From DATAWK01 sp036267255 (GTDB lineage: Bacteria > Acidobacteriota > Terriglobia > Terriglobales > Acidobacteriaceae), in NCBI GenBank assembly GCA_036267255.1, contig DATAWK010000023.1, positions 1 through 64,000 of the forward strand: a stretch of DNA of 64,000 bases, in the 5' to 3' direction. A program made the position numbers and the translations under genes. Below are positions 18,218 through 27,619 of the stretch, piece by piece. Numbering within the stretch: position 1 is the stretch's first letter; every line of letters begins with the position of its first letter. The notes beneath the pieces are model-generated. The model made no database searches. It was not told the origin of the DNA and saw nothing but the letters and a program-made list of their open reading frames with translations.

Positions 18218-19018
18218 ATGAAACTGCTCTGTTGCCTGCTGCTTCTCGTACCGTTTGCTTCCGCGCAAACGACCAGGAAAAATGCCGTACCATCGCAGAC
18301 GGATATCTCCACGCCGACAGCCCGACAGGTGCAACATATGGAACAAATGCTGCAGGATTGGCCGGATTTAGCGCGCTATGGGGCCGCAGATGCCGCCCTT
18401 CCGCCGCCTGCACCGGGGGAGAAGCGCGTCGTGTTCATGGGCGACTCCATCACCGACGCATGGGGTCCGCCGCGTGCGGAATTTTTCCCCGGAGAGCCTT
18501 ACATCAATCGCGGCATCAGCGGCCAGACCACGCCGCAGATGTTGATTCGCTTTCGTCCGGATGTGATCGCGCTGCAACCCAAAGTTGTTGTCATCCTGGC
18601 GGGCACGAATGACATTGCGGGAAACACCGGGCCCTCTACGCTGGAGATGATTGAAAACAATCTGATGTCCATGGTCGATCTGGCCAAGGCAAATGGTATC
18701 CGCGTCGTCCTTGCCTCGGTGTTGCCCGCTTCCAGCTATCCGTGGAAGCCGGGAATTGATCCTGCCAATGAAATTCGAGCGCTCAATGACTGGATGAAGG
18801 ATTATTGCGCAAAAAATAACTGTGTCTACCTCGACTACTATTCCACAATGGTGAATCCTGAATTCGGCATGAAAAAAGAGCTGACGATCGATGGCGTTCA
18901 TCCCAATACCGCTGGCTATCATGTCATGGCTCCCTTGGCGGAAAAGGCCATTGCCGAGGCACAGGGCACCCTCTTATGTGGGGGAGTTGTATGTGGGGTA
19001 ACTGGATCGCAGCCATAA
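18218..19018 (+). CDS. Exported SGNH/GDSL-family hydrolase
   Basis: 266 residues with a clear signal peptide (KLLCCLLLLVPFASAQ). SGNH blocks are complete: block I FMGDSITDAW (nucleophile Ser), block II NRGISGQTT (Gly), block III LAGTNDIAG (Asn), block V DGVHPNTAGY (Asp/His). Such enzymes act as esterases or lipases, often on acetylated polysaccharides; closest in style to platelet-activating-factor acetylhydrolase-like GDSL proteins. GGAAG lies just upstream of the ATG. Confidence 0.9.
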   Translation: MKLLCCLLLLVPFASAQTTRKNAVPSQTDISTPTARQVQHMEQMLQDWPDLARYGAADAALPPPAPGEKRVVFMGDSITDAWGPPRAEFFPGEPYINRGISGQTTPQMLIRFRPDVIALQPKVVVILAGTNDIAGNTGPSTLEMIENNLMSMVDLAKANGIRVVLASVLPASSYPWKPGIDPANEIRALNDWMKDYCAKNNCVYLDYYSTMVNPEFGMKKELTIDGVHPNTAGYHVMAPLAEKAIAEAQGTLLCGGVVCGVTGSQP

Positions 19019-19065
19019 GGAAGCCGGATTCCAACCGCTGATTCCAACCGCGAAACGAGGCTCGC

Positions 19066-19764
19066 ATGGCACAGGAAAATATGTCGCAAGAGAAATGGAC
19101 CGCAGTCGATCGTTACCTTAACGATCTGTTTGTACCCGACGACCCGGCGCTGGAGGCAGCCCTGGAAGCCAGCACCGCCGCGGGCCTGCCACCGATCAGC
19201 GTGACGCCAAATCAAGGCAAGCTGCTGCAGCTCCTCGCGCAGATTTCCGGTGCCCGCACCATTCTGGAGATTGGCACCCTCGGAGCCTACAGCACCATCT
19301 GGCTGGCACGGGCACTGCCTCCCGGCGGCCGCTTGATCACTCTGGAAGCTGCCCCCAAACATGCCGCAGTCGCCCGCGCGAACATAGCCCGCGCCGGTCT
19401 GGATACGATCGTCGAGCTGCGTCTCGGCCCGGCACTGGAAACGCTGCCGCAGCTTGCCTCGGAAATTCCTGGCCCCTTAATCCCTGGCCCCTTTGATTTG
19501 ATCTTCATCGATGCCGACAAACCCAGCTACCTGGAATATTTCGCCTGGGCCATGAAACTCACCCATCCCGGCAGCCTCATCGTCGCCGACAATGTGGTCC
19601 GCGATGGCGAGCTGATCAACGCCAATAGCAGCGATCCCGCCGTCCGGGGCATGCGCCGTTTTTGCGAAGCTGTTGCAGCGGAACCCCGCGTGACCACCAC
19701 GGCCATCCAGACCGTAGGCAGCAAAGGCTACGACGGCTTCGCCGTCTCGCTGGTCACCGCGTAA
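19066..19764 (+). CDS. O-methyltransferase (family 3, catechol/caffeoyl-CoA type)
   Basis: 232 residues. SAM-binding ILEIGTLGAYSTIWLAR, acidic ribose contact ITLEAAPKH, and the metal-binding FIDADKPSYLEYF and ADNVVRDG are characteristic of PF01596 cation-dependent O-methyltransferases. The substrate is usually a small catechol; unknown here. Probably a single-gene transcript; it is followed by 112 bases before uvrA. Confidence 0.9.
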   Translation: MAQENMSQEKWTAVDRYLNDLFVPDDPALEAALEASTAAGLPPISVTPNQGKLLQLLAQISGARTILEIGTLGAYSTIWLARALPPGGRLITLEAAPKHAAVARANIARAGLDTIVELRLGPALETLPQLASEIPGPLIPGPFDLIFIDADKPSYLEYFAWAMKLTHPGSLIVADNVVRDGELINANSSDPAVRGMRRFCEAVAAEPRVTTTAIQTVGSKGYDGFAVSLVTA

Positions 19765-19876
19765 CCGTAAGCGGCTCTATCAGCTAATAGGAAAACTTCG
19801 TAGCCAGGTCGATGTTGCCGGGCTAACCGGCTCGCAGCATTGCGGCCCTTGCCGTTACACTGGAAGATGCGGCATT

Positions 19877-22800
19877 GTGCCAAAAGCACGCTGCCAATCC
19901 CTGACCAGGTGTCCTTCATTGACGACGGATCGCATCGTAATTCGCGGCGCACGCGTCCACAACTTGAAGAACATAAATCTGGAGATCCCGCATGACACCC
20001 TCACCGTCATCACGGGTGTCTCCGGCTCCGGCAAATCCTCGCTCGCCTTCGATACTATCTACGCGGAAGGCCAGCGCCGCTACGTCGAGTCGCTCTCCGC
20101 CTATGCACGGCAATTTCTGGAGCGCATGGAAAAGCCCGATGTCGATCACATCGACGGCCTCGCGCCGGCCATCGCCATCAAGCAGAAAAACACCACGCGC
20201 AACCCGCGCTCCACCGTCGCCACGGCCACGGAAATCTACGATTACCTGCGCCTGCTCTTCGCGCGCTGCGGCACCATGTACTGCCTCACCTGCGGCGGCG
20301 TTGTAAAGCGCGACAGCATGGATGAGATCGCCACTGCCGTGCTCGCGCTCGGCGAAGGCACGCGTCTGCAGGTCTTTTTCCCTGTCAAATTTCCCGAACC
20401 TGTATCCATAGAAAACGCGGAAGCATCGGCAAAACAATCCGGGAAGAAGGCTGCCAAGGCTGCAGCCAAAAAAACCGCAGCGAAAAAATCTTCCAAAGCG
20501 AATGCTTCCGTCATCACCGCTCCAGCCGTCACCAATATCGACGACACCCGCAAACAGCGTCTGCTCGAACTGCGCCAGCGTGGATTCAACCGGCTCTATC
20601 AGAATGGCCGCATCTTTGAATTCTCCACGCCGGAATCACTGCTCGATCTCGATTTTTCGCAGCCCATCTCCGTTCTGGTAGATCGCATCGTTGTCTCGGT
20701 AGATGCGCGCGCGCGTATCGTCGATGCTGCTGAAATCTCCTATCGCGAAGGCGGCGAAGTTCTCTTTGAGACCGTGCCCCGTGCCCCGGAAGACGGCTCC
20801 ACGCCCGAGCGCGTCCAGCTGCGCTTCTCCGGTGCCTACGCCTGCAAAACCTGCCAACGCGTCTATCGCGAGCCGGAACCACCGATGTTCTCCTTCAACA
20901 ATCCCTACGGCGCGTGCCCGCGCTGCGAAGGATTCGGCAACACCGTGGACTTCGACATCGATCGCATCATCCCGGACAAGACGCGCACCCTCGATCAGAA
21001 CGCCATCGACCCATGGGTCCGCCCGAAATATCGCTCCATGCAGGGAGAGTTGCGCCGCGCAGCCAAAGATCACGACATCCCGATGAATGTTGCCTGGAAA
21101 GACCTGACGCACAAGCAACAGACCTTCGTTCTTGAAGGCGACGATTCCTTCCCCGGCATTCGCGGCTTCTTTGCCTTTCTTGAGCACAAAAAATACAAGC
21201 TGCATGTCCGCGTCTTTCTCAGCAAGTATCGCGGCTACACGCTCTGCCCGGAGTGCCACGGCCAGCGGCTGCGCGCCGAAGCCCGCGCCGTCCGCATTGA
21301 CGGCAGAAACATCTGCGAGGTCGCCGCCATGACCATTGCCGACGCGCGCAAGCTCTTCGTCGGCTTGAATCTGTCTCCGATGCAGATGGAAATCGCCGGG
21401 AAGATTCTCGAAGAGATTCGCCAGCGTCTGCGTTTTCTGGATGAAGTCGGCCTCGATTACCTCACGCTCGATCGCCTGTCCTCCACGCTCTCCGGCGGCG
21501 AAGCGCAGCGCGTCCAGCTCGCCACTTCTCTGGGCTCGCAACTGGTCGGCGCGATGTACGTTCTGGATGAACCCTCCATCGGCCTGCATCCCCGCGACAC
21601 CTCGCGGCTCATCCACATTCTCGAAGACCTGCGCGACCTGGGCAACACAATCCTCGTCGTGGAACACGACCCCGACGTCATCCGCTCCGCCGACTATCTG
21701 CTCGATCTCGGCCCCGGCGCGGGCGAACTCGGCGGCAGATTGCTCGCCGCAGGCACCGTCGAACAGGTGATGGCTTCGCCGCAATCGCTCACGGGAAAAT
21801 ATCTCAGCGACCAGCTCTCGATTCCAGTCCCATTGTTACGCCGCGAACCGGGCCGCGAATGGCTGCGTCTCACTGGCGCGCGCGCGCACAACCTGCAATC
21901 GGTAAATTGCGAAATTCCGCTGGGCATGCTGGTCTGCGTCACCGGTGTCTCCGGCTCCGGCAAATCCACGCTGGTGCATGATGTTCTCTTTCGCGCCCTC
22001 TCTCACGCCTTCGGCGATACCGAAGGCGGCGATCCAACCAACCTCTACGACGACCTCACCGGCACACACTATCTCAGCGGTGTCGTACTGGTCGATCAAT
22101 CTCCCATCGGACGCACGCCACGCTCCAACCCTGTCACCTATATGAAGGCCTTCGACCCCATCCGCGAACTGTTTGCTTCGCTGCCCGATGCCAGGCGCCG
22201 CGGTTATACGCCCGGGTTCTTCTCCTTCAATGTTCCGGGTGGCCGCTGCGATGTCTGCGAAGGCGATGGCACCGTCACGGTCGAGATGCAGTTTCTCGCC
22301 GATGTCGAGCTGCCCTGCGAAGAATGCAACGGCACGCGCTACAAGGCCGGCATTCTGGAAGTTCGCTACAAGGGGAAAAATATCTACGATGTGCTGAACC
22401 TCACCGTGAAAGAGGCGCTCCACTTCTTTGCCGGTCATCCAAAAATCCAGGACAAGTTGCGCGTTCTTGAAGACGTCGGCCTCGGCTACGTGCGTCTGGG
22501 CCAATCCGCCACGACGCTCTCCGGCGGCGAAGCGCAGCGCGTCAAGCTGGCCTCGCACCTGGCCAATGCGAAACCCGCCAACAGCCGCACCGGAGGCAAG
22601 CGCCTGCAGAACCGTCTGCTTTACATCCTCGACGAGCCCACCACCGGCCTGCACTTTGACGATGTCAGCAAACTGCTCTCGGCCTGCCGTCAGCTGATTG
22701 AAGGCGGCGGATCGCTGCTGGTCATCGAACACAATCTCGATGTGCTCAAAACAGCGGACTGGATTATTGACATGGGTCCGGAAGGCGGCTCCGGCGGCGG

Positions 22801-22984
22801 GAAAATTGTCGCGACCGGCACGCCGGAGGAAATCGCCGCTGTTCCTGCATCGCACACCGGACAATGGCTGGCGCGCGTGCTGCAAGACGCGTCCCAAATG
22901 CCGGATGCTTCTCCAATAGAAGACGCGCCGCAATTCGAAAACGCTTCGCTCTTCGAAGACACCTCTTCCGTAACAGGAGATTAG
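19877..22984 (+). CDS. uvrA: UvrABC excinuclease subunit A with a Lys/Ala-rich insertion
   Basis: 1035 residues against ~940-960 in most bacteria. It is the DNA damage-recognition ATPase of nucleotide excision repair. Two ABC modules are complete: GVSGSGKSSL and GVSGSGKSTL Walker A motifs, two LSGGEAQRV signatures, and zinc-type CxxC pairs. The extra length comes mainly from a lysine/alanine-rich insert at ~180-222 (KKAAKAAAKKTAAKKSSK) in the UvrB/DNA-facing region, and a short C-terminal tail. GTG 19877 is the longest start; TTG 19919 just before TDRIVIRGARVHN is nearer the usual N-terminus. Confidence 0.97.
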   Translation: MPKARCQSLTRCPSLTTDRIVIRGARVHNLKNINLEIPHDTLTVITGVSGSGKSSLAFDTIYAEGQRRYVESLSAYARQFLERMEKPDVDHIDGLAPAIAIKQKNTTRNPRSTVATATEIYDYLRLLFARCGTMYCLTCGGVVKRDSMDEIATAVLALGEGTRLQVFFPVKFPEPVSIENAEASAKQSGKKAAKAAAKKTAAKKSSKANASVITAPAVTNIDDTRKQRLLELRQRGFNRLYQNGRIFEFSTPESLLDLDFSQPISVLVDRIVVSVDARARIVDAAEISYREGGEVLFETVPRAPEDGSTPERVQLRFSGAYACKTCQRVYREPEPPMFSFNNPYGACPRCEGFGNTVDFDIDRIIPDKTRTLDQNAIDPWVRPKYRSMQGELRRAAKDHDIPMNVAWKDLTHKQQTFVLEGDDSFPGIRGFFAFLEHKKYKLHVRVFLSKYRGYTLCPECHGQRLRAEARAVRIDGRNICEVAAMTIADARKLFVGLNLSPMQMEIAGKILEEIRQRLRFLDEVGLDYLTLDRLSSTLSGGEAQRVQLATSLGSQLVGAMYVLDEPSIGLHPRDTSRLIHILEDLRDLGNTILVVEHDPDVIRSADYLLDLGPGAGELGGRLLAAGTVEQVMASPQSLTGKYLSDQLSIPVPLLRREPGREWLRLTGARAHNLQSVNCEIPLGMLVCVTGVSGSGKSTLVHDVLFRALSHAFGDTEGGDPTNLYDDLTGTHYLSGVVLVDQSPIGRTPRSNPVTYMKAFDPIRELFASLPDARRRGYTPGFFSFNVPGGRCDVCEGDGTVTVEMQFLADVELPCEECNGTRYKAGILEVRYKGKNIYDVLNLTVKEALHFFAGHPKIQDKLRVLEDVGLGYVRLGQSATTLSGGEAQRVKLASHLANAKPANSRTGGKRLQNRLLYILDEPTTGLHFDDVSKLLSACRQLIEGGGSLLVIEHNLDVLKTADWIIDMGPEGGSGGGKIVATGTPEEIAAVPASHTGQWLARVLQDASQMPDASPIEDAPQFENASLFEDTSSVTGD

Positions 22985-22991
22985 TTTCCCG

Positions 22992-24326
22992 ATGCATCAA
23001 CAGAAATCTCTCTTCGCGGCAGTGTTGCTCTTCAGCCTGACTGGAGTGCTGGCCGCGCAACAATCCCCACTCCCCGCCGATACTTCGACTGCCGATGCTC
23101 CCCGGACCGCCGTGAACCAGCCCGACCTGACCGCACAGGCGGAAGACGCCATCGTACGTGGAGACATGCAGCAGGCAATGACGCTGCTCAACAGCTCTCT
23201 GGCGCTGCAGCCCAATAACGCCCGAGCCCTGTATGACCGTGGCTACGTTGAAGAGCATCTGCAACACGCCGACGCAGCCATCGCAGATTTTCAGAAGGCC
23301 ATCGTCGCCGATCCAAAACAGTACGAAGCCTATGCCGCACTGGGCCGCCTTGATGTCGATCAGGGAAAACTGGACGATGCGCGCAAGCAGTTGGATGCTG
23401 CCGTAATGTTGACGCCCGCTGATTCCCATCCGGCACAAACCAAGGCCGCCGCATTCCGCCTGCTGGCCCAGGTGGACGAACAGCTCCACGACCCTGCCGC
23501 AGCCACCGATGCATTGGTCGCCGCACTGAAGCTGACCCCGGAGCAGCCAGAGGACACGCTGCTGGCCGCTCGGCTGGCCGAAGAACAAGGCGATACCGAC
23601 ACTGCGGAAACGGAATATCGCAAGGTCCTTGCTGTTGTGTCCACCAACGATCCAGAGTTTGTCGACGCCACCACGGGCCTAACGCGCCAGCTTATCCACG
23701 CCGGCAAGTTCAGCGACGCCGAGCCCCTGCTTCGCAGCGCTCTCGTGCAACAGCCGCAGAATCCGGCGCTCATGGCCCAGCTGGCAACGGTTCTTGTTGG
23801 GGAAGGAAAAACTGCGGACGCGATCTCTGAACTGGAAACGCTGCATCAGGCAAATCCCAGCCAGCCCGCCGTCACGCGCATGCTGGCCGATCTCTACACC
23901 CGCACAGGCGACCCGGCCAAGGCCGATCCCCTCTATGTGCAGCTGCTTGCCCAGGGCCAGCCCGATGCCGATCTGTTGACCGCACGGGGAGAAAACCTCA
24001 TCCGTCAGCAACGCTATGCGGAAGCGGTGACCGTATTGCAAAAGGCTCTCGCACTGGAGCCGGGGCAGCCCGACACGTGGAGCGATCTGGCCTTCGCCGC
24101 CTCGGAAAATCATCAGTATGATCTCGTCCTGCAGGCGCTCGATCACCGGGCAAACTACGAACCGGAGGTCCCGGCTACCCTCTTTCTGCGCGCCACGGCG
24201 CTCGATCACCTGCATCAGACCAAAAAGGCGATTGCGTATTATCAACAATTTCTGCATACAGCCCAGGATAAGTTCCCCGATGAGGCGTGGCAGGCGCAAC
24301 ATAGGCTTGCAGCGCTGACCAAATAG
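22992..24326 (+). CDS. Exported TPR-repeat protein
   Basis: 444 residues with a signal peptide (FAAVLLFSLTGVLAAQ). The rest is a continuous series of ~34-residue TPR-like helical hairpins (for example ALYDRGYVEEHLQHADAAI, YEAYAALGRLDVDQGKLDDA, PALMAQLATVLVGEGKTADA). TPR arrays hold protein complexes together; no catalytic domain is visible. It starts seven bases after uvrA and is probably cotranscribed with uvrA and the three following genes. Confidence 0.85.
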   Translation: MHQQKSLFAAVLLFSLTGVLAAQQSPLPADTSTADAPRTAVNQPDLTAQAEDAIVRGDMQQAMTLLNSSLALQPNNARALYDRGYVEEHLQHADAAIADFQKAIVADPKQYEAYAALGRLDVDQGKLDDARKQLDAAVMLTPADSHPAQTKAAAFRLLAQVDEQLHDPAAATDALVAALKLTPEQPEDTLLAARLAEEQGDTDTAETEYRKVLAVVSTNDPEFVDATTGLTRQLIHAGKFSDAEPLLRSALVQQPQNPALMAQLATVLVGEGKTADAISELETLHQANPSQPAVTRMLADLYTRTGDPAKADPLYVQLLAQGQPDADLLTARGENLIRQQRYAEAVTVLQKALALEPGQPDTWSDLAFAASENHQYDLVLQALDHRANYEPEVPATLFLRATALDHLHQTKKAIAYYQQFLHTAQDKFPDEAWQAQHRLAALTK

Positions 24327-24362
24327 CGCTATAGTACCGGCCATAAGCAAGGAGGGCTTCCC

Positions 24363-24809
24363 ATGCGTTCCTTGGTCTGTATTGCCATTCTCATCGTTTT
24401 CACGCCGGTTGCCGCCTTCGCCAAAACCGAGGCAACCTCGGAAACTCAGGTCATCTCAGACCTGGTCCAGCGCGCGCAGCAAGCTCATCCAAAAGATCAG
24501 TGCTACCTCTACGCCATGATTCTGCAGAGCATGACCGAGTTGGCCGATCATCAGCTCATGCAGGGCAACGAAGCCGGAGCCGACACCACGCTCCAGAAAA
24601 TGCAGCGATACGCATTGCTTCTGCATGAGAGCCTGCAGCCCCGAACAAAAAAGCTGAAAAATTCAGAAGAGCTGCTCCATTCAACTTCGCTGCGATTGCA
24701 GGGCCTGATGCACAATGCACCGTTCAACGATCAGTCGGTTGTCAAGGCTACCCTCACGAACGTCGAGCACGTAGAATCGGAGTTATTGAATCAGGTTTTT
24801 CTGCACTGA
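24363..24809 (+). CDS. Small exported protein of unknown function
   Basis: 148 residues with a signal peptide (CIAILIVFTPVAAFA). The mature part is predicted largely alpha-helical (VISDLVQRAQQAHPKDQCYLYAMILQSMTELAD). I do not recognise a family. AAGGAGG precedes the ATG closely. The stop abuts the next start (TGAATG), so the two small proteins are translationally coupled and probably work together. Confidence 0.75.
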   Translation: MRSLVCIAILIVFTPVAAFAKTEATSETQVISDLVQRAQQAHPKDQCYLYAMILQSMTELADHQLMQGNEAGADTTLQKMQRYALLLHESLQPRTKKLKNSEELLHSTSLRLQGLMHNAPFNDQSVVKATLTNVEHVESELLNQVFLH

Positions 24810-25385
24810 ATGTCGTTGCTCTCCAGTTCGTCGTTAGATCCCAGTCGCAGCATCCGCTGCTTGCCGGCGATGCTGTTTGCCTGCATGGCGATTTGTCTGC
24901 TGCCGGCATCCATCGTCCGGGCGCAATCCAGGCGTGATCCGCTCAGCCCCAATGAAGTGGAGCAACTACGCAAACTGGCCTATCAACCCGACGATCGAAT
25001 TAAATTTTATGGGCAGCTTTTGCACGAAAGACTGATCGCCATCCAGATACCGCCGAAGCCCATTCCCGGCATAACGCCCCCAAGCCGCGCCCAGCAGATC
25101 CATGACAGCATGCAGGACTTCACCTTCATCGTCGATGAACTCGAGGACACCATGGACGATTACACGGACCGCCATGCAGACATGCGGCTGGGACTGAAGG
25201 AGCTGCTCAAGGAAAGCCCTCACTGGGAATCCACGCTCAAGTTGCCTCCGCCCAACAATACCTATGAGTTCGCACGCAAGGAGGCTCTCGACGCAGCCTC
25301 CGACCTGCACGACTCCGTGGTGGAACTCCTCGCTCAGCAGGAAAAAGAAGTCGCGGCACAAAAGAAACAGGAAAAGGGGCACTAG
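24810..25385 (+). CDS. Small exported helical protein of unknown function
   Basis: 191 residues. A hydrophobic segment (MLFACMAICLLPASIVRAQ, ~21-39) is a likely signal peptide after a longer N-region, so a later start is possible. The remainder is helical and ends in a Glu/Gln/Lys-rich tail (QQEKEVAAQKKQEKGH). No known domain recognised. It starts directly at the preceding stop and ends two bases before the SprT-like gene. Confidence 0.75.
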   Translation: MSLLSSSSLDPSRSIRCLPAMLFACMAICLLPASIVRAQSRRDPLSPNEVEQLRKLAYQPDDRIKFYGQLLHERLIAIQIPPKPIPGITPPSRAQQIHDSMQDFTFIVDELEDTMDDYTDRHADMRLGLKELLKESPHWESTLKLPPPNNTYEFARKEALDAASDLHDSVVELLAQQEKEVAAQKKQEKGH

Positions 25386-25387
25386 AG

Positions 25388-26137
25388 TTGTCCGTTCCCT
25401 ACCAGACGCTTCTGCCTATCCTTTCGGACGACATGGTGACACAGGCGCCCACTCCGCGCAGCCTGCCGGAAATTTTTACCGCCGAGTATCGTGCTCTCCG
25501 TCCGCGTGCGCCCATACCTGTCTTCGACATTCGCTTCTACCGGTTCACCAGCATCAATACCACCATTCGTCTCCGCGATGGCATGGCGCTGGTTCGCCTG
25601 TCGGACATTCTGGAAAGCGCGCCAGAGAGCGTTCTGGCAGCCATCGCGCATATCCTGCTGGCCAAGCTTTATCGCAAACCCATCGAGCCCGCGCACTCCA
25701 ATCGCTATCGCAGGCATCTGGGCAGTGCCGCCATCACCGAACGCGCCGAGCAGATTCGCCGCACGCGCGGCAGAAAGCGCATCGTCACCGCGCAGGGTCA
25801 TTATTACGATTTGGAACGGATCTTCGACGATCTCAATCAGCGCTTCTTTCACGGTCTGCTTGGCCGCCCCGTGCTTACCTGGAGCACACAGCGCGCGCGC
25901 CGTCTGCTTGGCCATTATGACGCCGCACACAACACCATCGTTGTCAGCCGCGTCTTCGATACCGCCATGACCCCGCGCTTCGCCATCGAATATCTTGTCT
26001 ACCACGAGATGCTGCATCTCAAGCACCCGGTGCGCGTGCGCGGCGGACGCCGCTGCGTTCACTCCCGCGAATTTCAACAGGATGAGCGCCGCTTCCCGGA
26101 GCTGGATCAGGTGAAGAAATATTTGAAGACGCTGTAG
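25388..26137 (+). CDS. SprT-like zinc metallopeptidase
   Basis: 249 residues from TTG 25388; ATG 25433 is an alternative. The C-terminal half has the zincin motif HEMLH (206-210, zinc ligands His206 and His210, catalytic Glu207) and a third-ligand candidate in VHSREF (His225), the SprT-like/minigluzincin layout. Eukaryotic SPRTN uses this fold to cut DNA-protein crosslinks; bacterial SprT-like proteins are poorly characterised. Being last in a transcript led by uvrA makes a DNA-damage role tempting, but the intervening exported proteins argue against a simple story. No signal peptide. Confidence 0.8.
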   Translation: MSVPYQTLLPILSDDMVTQAPTPRSLPEIFTAEYRALRPRAPIPVFDIRFYRFTSINTTIRLRDGMALVRLSDILESAPESVLAAIAHILLAKLYRKPIEPAHSNRYRRHLGSAAITERAEQIRRTRGRKRIVTAQGHYYDLERIFDDLNQRFFHGLLGRPVLTWSTQRARRLLGHYDAAHNTIVVSRVFDTAMTPRFAIEYLVYHEMLHLKHPVRVRGGRRCVHSREFQQDERRFPELDQVKKYLKTL

Positions 26138-26147
26138 GCGAAAATCC

Positions 26148-26924
26148 CTACCCGCGCGCCGTGCGGGCTACCACGGCCCGATGCGCTGGCACATGCCGTC
26201 GCGACCAAACCAGCAACAGCACCCCGGCAATCACAGAACCAATGCTGGCAATCTGTGCATTGCTCATGCCCAGGTAAATCTTCGGGTTGATGCGGATAAA
26301 TTCCACCAGAAAACGGGCAATCCCGCTCCACACCAGGTATTCCCCCGTAATCCATCCAACCGGCTTCTTGGATTTGCCGCGCTGCCACAGGTACGCAGCC
26401 AGAATCATGGCAACAATAAATTCATAAATCGGTGTCGGATGCACGGGCACGATCGTCGGCACCAGTCCATGTGGAAAACTCATGCCCCAGGGTAAGGATG
26501 TCGGAATCCCATAATCGCCATCGCCCGAAACCAGGCATCCGATGCGACCCACCCCGTAACCGACGGCAACGGCGGGCGCGGCAAGATCCAGCATGCCCAA
26601 CCCACCCACCTTGGCCCGGCGACCCTGCCACACCAGCACCAAAATTCCCGCAACCAGCCCACCGAACCAGGCAAATCCGGCCCGATCCAGCAACAAATGC
26701 ATGGGAGCGGCCATCAGCTCCCGTGGAGATTCCAGAACATGCCACAGCTTGGCGCCGATCACCCCGGCAACCGTTACCAGAGCTCCCACATTGATCGCGT
26801 CGGCATCGACGCCATTGCGCTGAAAATTCTTGTACAGCACCCAGCAGGCGCTTACCGCCGCCAGCCAAAGCAGGATGCCAAAGGTGCCAATCTCGTAGTG
26901 TCCAATATGAATAAAGGGATACAT
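26148..26924 (-). CDS. lgt: Prolipoprotein diacylglyceryl transferase
   Basis: 258 residues, about seven membrane helices. It transfers diacylglycerol from phosphatidylglycerol to the lipobox cysteine of prolipoproteins. The Lgt signature is GRIGCLVSGDGDYG (126-139), containing the essential Arg127, a variant of the enteric GRLGNFINGELWG; HPTPIYE matches the conserved HPxQLYE region. It is divergent from hpt and converges with the SprT-like gene, ten bases apart. Confidence 0.93.
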   Translation of the reverse strand: MYPFIHIGHYEIGTFGILLWLAAVSACWVLYKNFQRNGVDADAINVGALVTVAGVIGAKLWHVLESPRELMAAPMHLLLDRAGFAWFGGLVAGILVLVWQGRRAKVGGLGMLDLAAPAVAVGYGVGRIGCLVSGDGDYGIPTSLPWGMSFPHGLVPTIVPVHPTPIYEFIVAMILAAYLWQRGKSKKPVGWITGEYLVWSGIARFLVEFIRINPKIYLGMSNAQIASIGSVIAGVLLLVWSRRHVPAHRAVVARTARG

Positions 26925-26989
26925 GCCGTGTCTTCTTCAGTATAAGCGACAGGTCGGCGGCACGGTGCAGCGCCGGCGCGGTTATACTC

Positions 26990-27547
26990 ATGCCACAGGT
27001 TGCCATGCAGACGACCCCAGCCAAGCTGGAAGTTCTCTACACCCCGGAGCAGATCGCCGAACGCATCGCCCTCATGGGAGAAGAGATCAGTCAGGATTAC
27101 GCCGGAAAAACGCTGATGCTGGTCGGCGTGCTGCGTGGCGCTGCCATCCTTTTGGCCGACCTGGCCCGCGCCATCACACTGGATTGCACCTATGATTTTG
27201 TCGCCGTCTCCAGCTACGGCAAAGGTCATCGTTCCAGTGGCGCCGTCAAGCTCATCAAGGATCTGGACCATCCCATCGAGCATCGCCACGTCCTGCTGGT
27301 TGAGGACATTCTGGATACCGGCGTCACCATCTCCTACCTGCGCAACATGTTGCAGCAGCAGCAACCGGCCTCTCTCAAAATTGCCGCACTTCTCGACAAA
27401 CCCTCCCGACGTCTGCAAAAAATCGAGGCCGATTATGTCGGTTTCTGCATTCCCAACCGCTTTGTCGTGGGTTATGGCCTGGACTATGCCGAACGCTACA
27501 GGAATCTGCCTGGTATCTGCCTGATGCCACCCGATGCTCCGGAGTAG
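26990..27547 (+). CDS. hpt: Hypoxanthine phosphoribosyltransferase
   Basis: 185 residues. It salvages hypoxanthine and guanine to IMP and GMP using PRPP. The PRPP loop LLVEDILDTGVTI is canonical, as are VGVLRGAAILLADL, SSYGKGHRSSG and FCIPNRFVVGYGLDYAERYRN (final loop). A TATACT at 26983-26988 touches the first ATG (26990), so if it is a -10 the true start would be the ATG at 27005 (MQTTPAKLE). Confidence 0.95.
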   Translation: MPQVAMQTTPAKLEVLYTPEQIAERIALMGEEISQDYAGKTLMLVGVLRGAAILLADLARAITLDCTYDFVAVSSYGKGHRSSGAVKLIKDLDHPIEHRHVLLVEDILDTGVTISYLRNMLQQQQPASLKIAALLDKPSRRLQKIEADYVGFCIPNRFVVGYGLDYAERYRNLPGICLMPPDAPE

Positions 27548-27619
27548 TACTCTGTCACAGGCATAGATGAAGATAGAGCGGCGTCGCAATCGAGAACCGG
27601 CCAATCTGCATCTAAATTG

